From: Acidobacteriota bacterium
Lineage (GTDB): Bacteria; Acidobacteriota; Terriglobia; Terriglobales; Acidobacteriaceae
Reading direction: 5' to 3'
Assembly: GCA_018268855.1 (NCBI GenBank)
Contig: JAFDVR010000017.1
Coordinates: forward strand, 682,001 to 746,000
DNA length: 64,000 bases
This document shows, in pieces, positions 31,777 to 40,591 of this stretch. Both the position numbers and the translations under genes were made by a program. Within the stretch, counting starts at the first letter, position 1, and every line of letters begins with the position of its first letter. The notes beneath the pieces are model-generated. The model saw nothing but the letters and a program-made list of their open reading frames with translations. It made no database searches and had not been told where the DNA came from.

Positions 31777-34458
31777 GTGACCTCCCGCCGATTCATACTC
31801 CAGCAAGCATCCGAAGCGCTCGCTCGCGGAGCGACGGTGTTGACCTCCAACGATCGCGCCGCGCGCACATTGCGCCGTGAGTTAGCGGCCGATCTGAATC
31901 GCGGCGACGAAGTCCTTCCGCTCTCCGCATGGATATCCTCCCAATGGCAACACCGCCTCATCTCCGGCGCTGAAACTCGCGTGCCTCTCACCGGCACACA
32001 GGAACAACGCCTTTGGGAAGAGGTGATCGCCGCAGAAGAAGAGTTGCACAGCCTCCTGCCTCCCGCGCGGCTCGCGGAGATGGCCGGCAGCGCAGCCAGG
32101 CTGCTCTATGAGTGGAACGCACGCGCTCTCTTCCGCTCCGCTACGGTAGAAGGCGATCCCGCTATCTTTCTGCGATGGCTCACCGCCTTTGAGCGCAAGT
32201 GCAAACTCGACGGCTGGATTCCGCGTTCTGCCATCACGCGCGCCCTTGCAGAGGCCACCGCGAACGACGCAAATGAGCAAGCGCCTGCTGAACTGTTTCT
32301 GATCGGCGTGGAACGACTCACGCCTGCGCAACAGCTATTGATGGACGCCTACGCGCACAAAGGCGCGCGCGTGCAGTTTGCGGAAGCTTCTCCCAATGCA
32401 ACCGGCCTCTACCTGGCAGAGTGTGTGGACAGCGCAGACGAGTTTTCCCAATGCGCCCTGTGGGCCGCAAAAAAGCTGGGGGAGAACCGCAGCGTCGCCA
32501 TCATTCATGCCGATCCGGCGGCAGTCCGTCCAGCGCTCGAACGCGCGTTCTGTCAGCACCTCGCGCCGCAGAAGAACGACGTCTCACAAACAACAGTGCG
32601 TGCGCCGTATGAGTTTTCGTTAGGCGTGCCGCTGCGTTCGACGCTGATGGTGCGCCATGCCCTTCTGTTGCTGCAATGGCTCACAGCGCCCATGGACATA
32701 GAACTGGTCAGCGAGATCATCCGCAGCCCGTACTTCGCCACCGCAGACACACTCGCCACACGCGCGGAGTTCGATGCCTTCGGTCTGCGCGAAGCGTCCA
32801 GCCTGCGCGCACAAAGAAGCATCTTCGAAGTGATTGCACTCATGCGAGAGATGCGGCACGGCGCACAGCGGTGGCCCTCTCTCGAAAGTTTTGCGCACCA
32901 ACTGGCAAGCGCCGCAAAGACCGCCAGCTTCACCGCCAACGCAGGATGGATGGATTGGGCTGAGCACGCCGCTTTCCTGTTGACAACGGCTGGATGGAAC
33001 AGCGGCCGCACCGAAGGCTCCTATGAATACCAATTGCGCCAGCGCTGGCAGGAAACGCTGGACGAACTCGCGCGCATGCAGGCGCTGAACGAGCGCGTCT
33101 CGTGGACAACAGCGCTCTCCACGCTGGAAGCGCTCACCGCGCAAACCCTCTTCGCGCCGCAGTCGCACAACGCACCCGTACAGGTGATGAGTCCGATGGA
33201 GGCCGCAGGCAGCGAGTTCGACGCGCTCTGGTTTCTTGGCGCGGACGACCTGCAGTGGCCCACCTCCAGCACACCGCATCCACTGCTTCCCTTCCCGCTG
33301 CAACACCGCACAGCGATGCCCGGCACGCATCCGGAAGACGACCTTGCACGTTCCAGCGAGATCACAACGCGCCTCTTGCGAAGTGCCGATGAAGTGGTTG
33401 TAAGCTACGCCGCTCGCACGGCAGCCGGAGAGCACGCGCGCATCTCGCGGCTTCTGCCTGCGTCTCAAATGCAGCCTTTTCCGCGTAACGAAAATGCAGA
33501 AGTACGTCCATCCATCCAACTAAACACCCAAATCGATACAGATACAGTCCCAGCACCGCCCAGTGCATTGCGCGGAGGCGCAGGTCTTCTCGAAGCGCAG
33601 GCAGCTTGCTCCTTCCGCGCTTTTGCCGAACGCCGCCTCTTCTCCGCCGAACCTGGCGCTTCAGAAGACGGTATGGACGCCCTGGAGCGCGGTACGATGC
33701 TGCACGAACTGCTGGAAGAGTTCTGGCTCGCAGTCGGTTCGCGCAGGCAGCTAGAAAAACTCAGCACACCAACCACCGACGGCTCTCCCACGCAACGAGA
33801 CGCCAGGCTGCGCGCGATGATTCATAACAAGCTCTCGCGCGCCAGTGCCTCCGCATGGGAACAGAGCTATCTCGATCTTGAAGCAGAACGGCTCTTCCAC
33901 CTCCTCAGCCGCTGGCTCGATTTCGAATTGGACCGTCCCGACTTCAGCATCCACAGCACAGAACAGAAAATCCCCGGAGCAGAGATCGGCCCGGTGAAAA
34001 TCGATCTCCGCGTGGACCGCATCGACCGCGTACATACAACAGAAGGCGATGCTCTCCTCCTCATCGATTACAAGACTGGACCCGCCAGTCCAGCCGATTG
34101 GAACGGCGACCGTCCTGAGCGTCCGCAACTTCCTCTCTACGCCGCCGCAGCAAAAATCGAAGGTCTCGCAGGCATCGCCTTCGCCAGTCTGCGCGCAGGA
34201 GAAAAAGGAATCGCGCTGCGCGGCGTGAGCGGTCTGCCCGGCGTCTTCGGTCCTAAAGACAAGCCCATTGATTTCGAAGAGCAGGTCTACGAATGGCAGC
34301 ACGTGCTGACCACGCTCGCAGAGCAGTTCGCCGCAGGCACAGCCGAGGTAAGCCCCAAGCGCTTCCCCACTACCTGCACCTACTGTCGCCAGCACATACT
34401 CTGCCGCGTGCACACGCTAAAGAACGAAACCGCAGATGAGGAGGACGGCGTTGAATAA
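31777..34458 (+). CDS. addB: AddB-like nuclease subunit (PD-(D/E)XK, Fe-S type)
   Basis: The protein has 893 residues from GTG 31777; upstream is AAGGAG only two bases away, so the start is uncertain, and an in-frame GTG at 31711 also exists. The first 300 residues look like a helicase-like inactive core (VLTSNDRAARTLRRE). The end has the nuclease motif LLIDYKTG and a Cx2Cx5C (TCTYCRQHILC), which with the Cys in QAACSFRAFA would hold a 4Fe-4S cluster, as in AddB. It pairs with the AddA-like gene, which it overlaps by 8 bases, to repair double-strand breaks by end resection. Confidence 0.85.
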   Translation: MTSRRFILQQASEALARGATVLTSNDRAARTLRRELAADLNRGDEVLPLSAWISSQWQHRLISGAETRVPLTGTQEQRLWEEVIAAEEELHSLLPPARLAEMAGSAARLLYEWNARALFRSATVEGDPAIFLRWLTAFERKCKLDGWIPRSAITRALAEATANDANEQAPAELFLIGVERLTPAQQLLMDAYAHKGARVQFAEASPNATGLYLAECVDSADEFSQCALWAAKKLGENRSVAIIHADPAAVRPALERAFCQHLAPQKNDVSQTTVRAPYEFSLGVPLRSTLMVRHALLLLQWLTAPMDIELVSEIIRSPYFATADTLATRAEFDAFGLREASSLRAQRSIFEVIALMREMRHGAQRWPSLESFAHQLASAAKTASFTANAGWMDWAEHAAFLLTTAGWNSGRTEGSYEYQLRQRWQETLDELARMQALNERVSWTTALSTLEALTAQTLFAPQSHNAPVQVMSPMEAAGSEFDALWFLGADDLQWPTSSTPHPLLPFPLQHRTAMPGTHPEDDLARSSEITTRLLRSADEVVVSYAARTAAGEHARISRLLPASQMQPFPRNENAEVRPSIQLNTQIDTDTVPAPPSALRGGAGLLEAQAACSFRAFAERRLFSAEPGASEDGMDALERGTMLHELLEEFWLAVGSRRQLEKLSTPTTDGSPTQRDARLRAMIHNKLSRASASAWEQSYLDLEAERLFHLLSRWLDFELDRPDFSIHSTEQKIPGAEIGPVKIDLRVDRIDRVHTTEGDALLLIDYKTGPASPADWNGDRPERPQLPLYAAAAKIEGLAGIAFASLRAGEKGIALRGVSGLPGVFGPKDKPIDFEEQVYEWQHVLTTLAEQFAAGTAEVSPKRFPTTCTYCRQHILCRVHTLKNETADEEDGVE

Positions 34459-37400
34459 TCCAGACGATCTCATTCGCAACGAGGCGCTGGATACGACGAA
34501 GTCCTTCATCGTGGAAGCGCCCGCCGGCTCCGGCAAAACCGGCCTGCTCATCCAGCGTTACATCAAGCTGCTGCTCGATCCCGAGGTGAAAGACCCCGCA
34601 CAGGTCCTCGCCATCACCTTCACCATCAAGGCGACCGAAGAGATACGCGCGCGCGTGCTCGACGCCCTGCAACGCGCACAGAAAAACACCGCGCCCAAAA
34701 ATCCATTCGACGCCTTGCTCCTCTCACTCGCAACGCAGGTGCTCAAGCGCGACAAGCAGATGGGCTGGCGTCTCATCGAGCAGCCCGCGCGCATGAACAT
34801 CCGCACCATCGACGCGCTCGCCAGCCAGATCGCACGCACATTGCCTCTCCTCTCCGGCGGATTAGGAACGCTGCAGCCCGCGCAAAGCGCAGAGTTCCTC
34901 TATCGCAGAGCAGCCCGCGGCGTGCTGTCTCACCTCGGCAGCAACGACGCAGCGCTTAACGACGCCCTGCGCACCGTGCTTCTCCACCGCGACGCCAACC
35001 TTGCCGATGTAGAACGCCTGCTGAGCCATATGCTCGCCGTGCGCGAACAGTGGGCTGCCTTCGTCCCCGTTGCTGAAGAAGACCTGACCGACACCTATCT
35101 CGAAAAAAGCGTTCGCACCGCGATGGACCAGGCCCTCGAGCACGAAATCTGCATGCGACTCAAGCGCGTCGAATCCCTCATCCCCGCAAACGCGAAACAA
35201 CTGCTCACCGATGTCACCGCCGAGTTATGCGAAGAGCCCGGCTACAAAGGCGAAGGAAACTACCTCGCGCTCCATTGCCGTGACTTGGCCGGCCTTCCCG
35301 GCACAGGCTGCGAACATCTTCCAGCGTGGCTCGCAATTGTGCGCCTTCTGCTTACAGAAAAAGAGTGGCGCAAGAGCTTTGCCAAACACCACATCAAGCT
35401 GGAACTCCCCGAATACACGCAGGAACGACTGGAGCACCTGATCGAAACGTTGCGTAGCGATGCTCTCTTCGAAGCGCTGAACGACCTCCGCTCCGCTCCG
35501 CCATATCCATATCCCGCCGATCAGTGGATCGTCGCCAAAGCGCTTTTCCGTCTCCTGCGCCACGCTCTCGCCGAGCTACAACTCGCCTTCGCCGAAACTG
35601 GCTTCTGCGACTTCACCGAAGTAGCTCTCGCTGCCCGCCACGCACTCGCGCAGAGCGGCGGCGCGCGCGATCTCGCTGCCGCACTCGGCACACAGTTGCA
35701 GCACCTGCTTATGGACGAGATGCAGGACACCTCCGCAGCGCAGTACGAACTGCTCACGCGCATCACCGAAGGCTGGGACGGCTCCAGCCAGACCGTCTTC
35801 CTCGTTGGCGACCCGAAACAATCCATCTACATCTTTCGCGAGGCGCGCGTCGAACTCTTCCTCCACGCGCTGCACACACAGCGCTTCGGCAACATCCCGC
35901 TCAAGCGCCTCGCTCTGCTCACCAACTTCCGCTCGCAAGGCAAACTCGTCGACCGATTCAACGAACTCTTCCGCACAGTCTTTGTTGCCGATAAGAAAGA
36001 CGGCATCGAATACATCGACGCTGTTGCCTCCGCCGCTCCTACCGAAGGCGATCTCACATGGAAGCTCGCGCGCAGGCAATATCTCGACAGGAACGCGCCC
36101 ACATCCGCATCGCAAACACTCACAGCAATGCAGCAAGCATGGGAAAGTGGTTCCATCCTGCAAGCCATTCAGGACGCGCGCGCAACCAATCCCAAATCAA
36201 AGATCGCCGTGCTGGTCCGCACACGCACCCACGCCGCGCACATCATCGCGCGTCTGCATGATGAAGGCATCACCGTGCGCTCGGTCGATATCGACGCGCT
36301 CACAGAACGCCCCGAAGTGCTGGACCTCGTCGCGCTCACACGCGCTCTGCAACATCTCGCCGACCGCGCAGCATGGCTCGCCGTGCTGCATGCGCCATGG
36401 TGCGGCCTTGGCAACGCCGACCTTCATCGCATCGCAGCGGGCGACGATGCAACACGCCGCCATCGTTCCATCCTCACCATCGCCGAAGACCGCATCGGCC
36501 TTCTAGAACCCGCCGCACAAAAGCGCGCACGCCGCACACTCGATACCATGAAAGCCGCGCTCGCGCAGCAGGGCCGTCTCCCCTTCGCGCAACTGGTAGA
36601 GCGCACTTGGCGCTCGCTCGGTGGCGACGCCTATCTCGACGCAACCGAGTATGCCAACTGCCTGCGCTACTTCACCATGTTGCAGGAGATCACCGCAGAC
36701 GGCACGATGCCCTCGCAAGGCGACCTCGAAGATGCGCTCGGCAAGCTCTACGCGCAAAGCGATGCAGAAGACGCAGTCGAAGTGCTCACCATCCACAAAG
36801 CAAAAGGCCTCGAGTGGGACATCGTCTTCGTCCCTGCGCTCGAACGAACCACGCGCAGAGACACATCACCGCTCTTGAATTGGACAGAAATCACAAACAG
36901 CACCGGCGCTCCAGTAGGTCTGCTCCTTGCCCCCATCCAAAGCAAAGGCGACGACGCAACGCGGCTCAACGCATTCATCACCGCATTGAAAAAGCGCCGC
37001 AGCGATGCAGAGATCGATCGACTCTTCTATGTCGCAGCCACACGCGCGCGCCACTCCCTCTGCCTGTTCGCCACCGCAACCGAATTAAAAGAAGGCGACC
37101 TGCGCAAGGTAAACGGAACCCTGCTCAACACCGCATGGGAGCAGATCAGCGATCTCTTCAATGCGTCAGACGTCACCCGCATCTCCATCGACGACAACAC
37201 AACCAACCGGCCAGCAGCAACAAACGTCTTCGTCATGCCCGTGCGCACTTCCGCACAACCCGGCATCATCGATCAGCTTGCAGCCGAAGGCTCCACGGCG
37301 CACACCATCCTGCAACGAGTGCCGGAAGATTTCGATCCGCTCACCCGCTTCACCTCTCCACTCAGCAAGCGTTCCGACACGCCCATGCGCGAGACCATCT

Positions 37401-37978
37401 TCGAACGCCCGCAAGGCTCGCTCCTCGCCCGCGCACTCGGCGAAACGGTACACGCGTTCCTTGAAGAGCTCGCACGCCACACTGACGACTTAACCGCACT
37501 ACAAAAATCCATCCAAGAATGGCACACAAGAATGGCCACCTATGCACGAGCACGCGGCCTCGACCAGCGCCAGTCGCGCCACGTAGCCGATGAAACCCTG
37601 CGCGCATTGCGCTCTACGCTCGCCAGCGAAACCGGCCGCTGGATTCTCACCACACACCCTGAAGCGGAAAGCGAACGCGCCATGATCGCTCCCGCAACAG
37701 AAAATCAGCCCGCCTTCTCGCGTGTAGACCGCATCTTCCTCGCCGGCGCTTCGTCTCTCTCCACCGGCACAACGCATCGCTGGATCGTGGACTTCAAAAC
37801 AGCCGAACGCGCAACCGGCATAGACGATTTTCTTGCCGCAGAAAAACAAATCTACGCACCCAAAATGCTGGAATACGCAAAAACAGCACGCTCCAGCATG
37901 AACGATGCGCGCCCGGTCATGCTGGGACTCTACTATCCGCTGATGGACCACTTCATCTGTTGGGAAGCGGAGTTGTAA
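34451..37978 (+). CDS. addA: AddA-like UvrD helicase-nuclease
   Basis: The protein has 1175 residues from TTG 34451, chosen because AGGAGG ends six bases before it; ATG 34436 is five codons further out and lies within the Shine-Dalgarno region. Walker A is APAGSGKT (residues 23-30) and motif II is LLMDEMQDTS. The UvrD motifs GDPKQSIYIFREA, TNFRSQGKLVDRFN and LTIHKAKGLEWD follow, and the C-terminal nuclease motif is WIVDFKTA. It unwinds and degrades DNA from breaks with AddB. The two overlap and lie next to no recF/recO genes. Confidence 0.9.
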   Translation: MNNPDDLIRNEALDTTKSFIVEAPAGSGKTGLLIQRYIKLLLDPEVKDPAQVLAITFTIKATEEIRARVLDALQRAQKNTAPKNPFDALLLSLATQVLKRDKQMGWRLIEQPARMNIRTIDALASQIARTLPLLSGGLGTLQPAQSAEFLYRRAARGVLSHLGSNDAALNDALRTVLLHRDANLADVERLLSHMLAVREQWAAFVPVAEEDLTDTYLEKSVRTAMDQALEHEICMRLKRVESLIPANAKQLLTDVTAELCEEPGYKGEGNYLALHCRDLAGLPGTGCEHLPAWLAIVRLLLTEKEWRKSFAKHHIKLELPEYTQERLEHLIETLRSDALFEALNDLRSAPPYPYPADQWIVAKALFRLLRHALAELQLAFAETGFCDFTEVALAARHALAQSGGARDLAAALGTQLQHLLMDEMQDTSAAQYELLTRITEGWDGSSQTVFLVGDPKQSIYIFREARVELFLHALHTQRFGNIPLKRLALLTNFRSQGKLVDRFNELFRTVFVADKKDGIEYIDAVASAAPTEGDLTWKLARRQYLDRNAPTSASQTLTAMQQAWESGSILQAIQDARATNPKSKIAVLVRTRTHAAHIIARLHDEGITVRSVDIDALTERPEVLDLVALTRALQHLADRAAWLAVLHAPWCGLGNADLHRIAAGDDATRRHRSILTIAEDRIGLLEPAAQKRARRTLDTMKAALAQQGRLPFAQLVERTWRSLGGDAYLDATEYANCLRYFTMLQEITADGTMPSQGDLEDALGKLYAQSDAEDAVEVLTIHKAKGLEWDIVFVPALERTTRRDTSPLLNWTEITNSTGAPVGLLLAPIQSKGDDATRLNAFITALKKRRSDAEIDRLFYVAATRARHSLCLFATATELKEGDLRKVNGTLLNTAWEQISDLFNASDVTRISIDDNTTNRPAATNVFVMPVRTSAQPGIIDQLAAEGSTAHTILQRVPEDFDPLTRFTSPLSKRSDTPMRETIFERPQGSLLARALGETVHAFLEELARHTDDLTALQKSIQEWHTRMATYARARGLDQRQSRHVADETLRALRSTLASETGRWILTTHPEAESERAMIAPATENQPAFSRVDRIFLAGASSLSTGTTHRWIVDFKTAERATGIDDFLAAEKQIYAPKMLEYAKTARSSMNDARPVMLGLYYPLMDHFICWEAEL

Positions 37979-38061
37979 ACACGAAAATCACTTGCGAAGA
38001 TAATGTCCCGTTCGGCAACCTTACACGCGCAACCAGACTCTCTCCTTCATTGGGAGTGCCG

Positions 38062-39933
38062 ATGAGTTTCAAAGACTGGCTTCTCGCAGACCTGCGCGTG
38101 CCAACGACGAACGAGACCACACATGCTTCATCCGCACCATGGTGGAGCGTCATGTGCCTCACCGGCGTCGATTATTTTTCAACGCTGGGATATCAGCCCG
38201 GCATCGCGTTCCTCGCCGCAGGCTTCCTCTCTCCCTTCGCCACACTCGTACTCGTTCTCGTCACCCTCCTCGCGGCCCTGCCTATCTATCGCAAAGTCGC
38301 CGCAGCAAGCCCGCACGGCCAGGGTAGCATCGCCATGCTGCAACACATCTTTCCAGACTGGTTTGGCAAACTCTTCGTACTCGCACTACTCGGCTTCGCC
38401 ACCACAGACTTCATCATCACCATCACCCTCTCCGCGGCAGACGCCGCATCGCACATCGTGCACAACCCCGTCGTTCCTGCGTGGATGCACAGCCAGATGG
38501 GCGCCACCATCTTCATCCTGCTTATCCTCAGCGCCGTCTTTCTGCGCGGATTCAAAGAAGCCATCGGCATCGCCGTCTGGCTCGTAGCCATCTATCTTGT
38601 ACTCAACGCATTCGTCACCATCGCTGCAATTGCTCACATTGCGCAAAATCCCTACGTCCTCCATCACTGGAAAATTGGCATTGCCGAGAGCGGACATAGC
38701 AAATGGGGCATCCTTGGCGTCTCACTGCTGCTCTTTCCGCGCCTCGCTCTTGGACTCTCCGGCTTTGAAACCGGCGTAGCCGTGATGCCGCTCATTAGGG
38801 CGAAGGACGAAGCAGAACGCATCCGCAACGCGCGCCGCCTGCTGCTCACCGCAGCCGCCATCATGAGCATCTTTCTCATCGCCACCAGCGTAGCCACCAC
38901 CACGCTCATTCCACCGGAAGCCTTCCGCGAAGGTGGCGAAGCTAACGGACGCGCCATGGCATGGCTCGCGCACCACTATCTCGGCGAAGGCATCGGATCG
39001 CTTTACGACATCAGCACCATTACCATCCTCGCCTTCGCCGGTGCATCCGCCATGGCAGGATTGCTGAACCTCATCCCGCGCTATCTTCCCGGCTTTGGGA
39101 TGGCGCCGGAATGGGCGCGGGCCTCGCGCCCGCTGGTACTGGTCTTCACTGCCATCGCACTCTTCGTCACCGTCGAGTTTCGTGCAGACGTAGACGCTCA
39201 GGGCGGCGCATACGCTACCGGCGTCCTCGTGCTCATCACATCGGCCTCCATCGCCGTGATGCTCGCCGCAAAAACAAAACGCATGCGATGGATCTTCACC
39301 ATCACCACCGCGATCTTCGCCTACACTACCTGCGCTAACATCGTGGAGCGGCCCGAAGGTCTCAAGATCGCCTCCGTCTTCATCGTCTGCATTATCGTCA
39401 CGTCGCTGCTCTCGCGCGCATGGCGTTCCACAGAGTTGCGCATCTCTGCAGTAGATTTCGATCCCTCCGCGCTCGAACTCCTGAAAGACGATGACGATCA
39501 AGTCATCCGCGTCGTAGCGCGCGCGCCGGAAGAAGGCGAGTGCGTAGAAGACTTCGACGCCGCCGATGCCAACCTGCGCCAGTTCCACAATCTCGATCCA
39601 TGCGAGTGTGTCTTCTTCTTTGAAGTGGAGCGGCAGGACGCCTCCGACTTCTCCAACAAACTCCGCGTGCGCGGACGCCGCGTCGGCACGCATCGCGTTC
39701 TCTGCGCCTGTAGCCCGTCCGTCCCCAACGCCATCGCGGCTCTGCTTCTAAAGCTCCGCGACTATACCGGCAACGTGCCCCATGCCTACTTCCGCTGGGC
39801 CGAAGTCCACCCCATCCTCAACATCTTCCGCTTCCTCTTACTAGGCGAAGGCGACACCGCACCACTGACGCAAGAAGTCCTACGCCGCGCCGAACCCGCC
39901 GTAAACAAACGCCCGATCGTCCACGTCAGTTAA
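38062..39933 (+). CDS. APC-superfamily permease with cytosolic C-terminal domain
   Basis: The protein has 623 residues from the ATG at 38062 (GGGAGTG upstream); an open frame back to 37960 is unlikely to be coding. Eleven or twelve membrane helices span about residues 25-460, starting with GVDYFSTLGYQPGIAFLAAG. A soluble domain of about 150 residues ends the protein (VIRVVARAPEEGE onward), as in KimA-type and other APC transporters with regulatory tails. It could carry amino acids or K+; the sequence does not decide. It follows addA with 83 bases between and may be cotranscribed. Confidence 0.85.
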   Translation: MSFKDWLLADLRVPTTNETTHASSAPWWSVMCLTGVDYFSTLGYQPGIAFLAAGFLSPFATLVLVLVTLLAALPIYRKVAAASPHGQGSIAMLQHIFPDWFGKLFVLALLGFATTDFIITITLSAADAASHIVHNPVVPAWMHSQMGATIFILLILSAVFLRGFKEAIGIAVWLVAIYLVLNAFVTIAAIAHIAQNPYVLHHWKIGIAESGHSKWGILGVSLLLFPRLALGLSGFETGVAVMPLIRAKDEAERIRNARRLLLTAAAIMSIFLIATSVATTTLIPPEAFREGGEANGRAMAWLAHHYLGEGIGSLYDISTITILAFAGASAMAGLLNLIPRYLPGFGMAPEWARASRPLVLVFTAIALFVTVEFRADVDAQGGAYATGVLVLITSASIAVMLAAKTKRMRWIFTITTAIFAYTTCANIVERPEGLKIASVFIVCIIVTSLLSRAWRSTELRISAVDFDPSALELLKDDDDQVIRVVARAPEEGECVEDFDAADANLRQFHNLDPCECVFFFEVERQDASDFSNKLRVRGRRVGTHRVLCACSPSVPNAIAALLLKLRDYTGNVPHAYFRWAEVHPILNIFRFLLLGEGDTAPLTQEVLRRAEPAVNKRPIVHVS

Positions 39934-39976
39934 GAATCGATGTGTGGATTCCAACAAGCCCTTCCCAACAAAACGT

Positions 39977-40028
39977 TGTCATTCCGAGCGCAGCGAGGAA
40001 TCTGCTTTTCGTTGCGCAAAGCGCAACG
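39977..40028 (+). repeat. Dispersed repeat family A, copy 2, with hairpin
   Basis: TGTCATTCCGAGCGCAGCGA continuing GGAATCTGC (39977-40005) matches copies 1 and 3, followed by GTTGCGC-AAA-GCGCAAC (40011-40027). Confidence 0.85.
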
Positions 40029-40037
40029 GGATTAGAA

Positions 40038-40087
40038 GCGGGCTTCAGCCCGCTGTAAAACAGCCAAAAACAAAGGGCTTTAGCCCT
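40038..40087 (+). repeat. Two GGGCTTCAGCCC-type hairpins
   Basis: GCGGGCTTCAGCCCGC (40038-40053) and AGGGCTTTAGCCCT (40074-40087) are palindromic pairs of the kind seen after copy 1 (12083-12096). Confidence 0.75.
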
Positions 40088-40112
40088 GGAGTCGTGCCAA
40101 ACACCTGCATCC

Positions 40113-40144
40113 AATATCAGGTACGCTTAATATCAGGTACGCTT
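40113..40144 (+). repeat. Exact 16-base tandem duplication
   Basis: AATATCAGGTACGCTT occurs twice without a gap, ending seven bases before the ATG at 40151. It could be a recent slippage product or paired operator sites in the leader. Confidence 0.85.
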
Positions 40145-40150
40145 TAAGAG

Positions 40151-40522
40151 ATGAAGAAAAACAAGCAATCCCGCCACACCGCCGCGCTGCCCCTATGGCT
40201 GCGCATCTGCGTGTGCGCGTGCCTGCTTCTCTTCACCGTAGGCGCCATTGCGCAGGCCACCCACGTCCACGACGACCTGCTTCTGCACAGCTCAAGCAAG
40301 CAACATCATTCCACGCAGAATGACTGTCAGCTTTGCACAGCCATGCACGCCCTCCTCATCGCAAAGACACACATTGCGCCATTACCTGTCGCCTTCACGC
40401 GCTGCTTCGCGGTCCACACTTCCGAAATCGCGCGCAGCTTCCTCTGGCGCTTCCAACTCGCCTCACGACCTCCACCGGCAGCCGGCCTGGACCTCTCGTC
40501 GCAGGTTGCCGCTGCTGTTTAA
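40151..40522 (+). CDS. His/Cys-rich exported small protein (DUF2946-like)
   Basis: The 123-residue protein has an N-terminal hydrophobic segment (ICVCACLLLFTVGAIAQ, about residues 19-35), then THVHDDLLLH, KQHHSTQND and the motif CQLC. This order of His cluster and CxxC after one helix recalls DUF2946-type proteins, often found beside copper or other metal receptor genes. It is likely periplasmic or membrane-anchored and may bind metal. It lies 69 bases before the TonB receptor on the same strand, with which it is probably co-transcribed. Family identity is by resemblance only. Confidence 0.7.
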   Translation: MKKNKQSRHTAALPLWLRICVCACLLLFTVGAIAQATHVHDDLLLHSSSKQHHSTQNDCQLCTAMHALLIAKTHIAPLPVAFTRCFAVHTSEIARSFLWRFQLASRPPPAAGLDLSSQVAAAV

Positions 40523-40555
40523 CGCGCACATGGCGTCTTAAGAAAACAGAGCGCA

Positions 40556-40584
40556 CCTGTCACTGTCCCTTTCCATGACAGGAG
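40556..40584 (+). promoter_or_regulatory. Hairpin that contains the TonB-receptor Shine-Dalgarno
   Basis: CCTGTCA (40556-40562) pairs with TGACAGG (40576-40582), and the 3' arm continues into ACAGGAG, the Shine-Dalgarno of the receptor gene at 40592, with TTTTT after it. In mRNA this could hide the ribosome site or end transcription. A regulatory role is an inference. Confidence 0.55.
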
Positions 40585-40591
40585 TTTTTCC

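Noticed and set aside
31777..37978. Defence island around the AddAB-type genes.
   Set aside because: Neighbours are an SCO lipoprotein and an APC permease; no restriction, toxin or CRISPR genes adjoin, so break repair is the simpler reading.
38722..39693. Minus-strand frame of about 323 codons opposite the APC permease.
   Set aside because: No start signal or recognisable domain; the plus-strand permease is clear.
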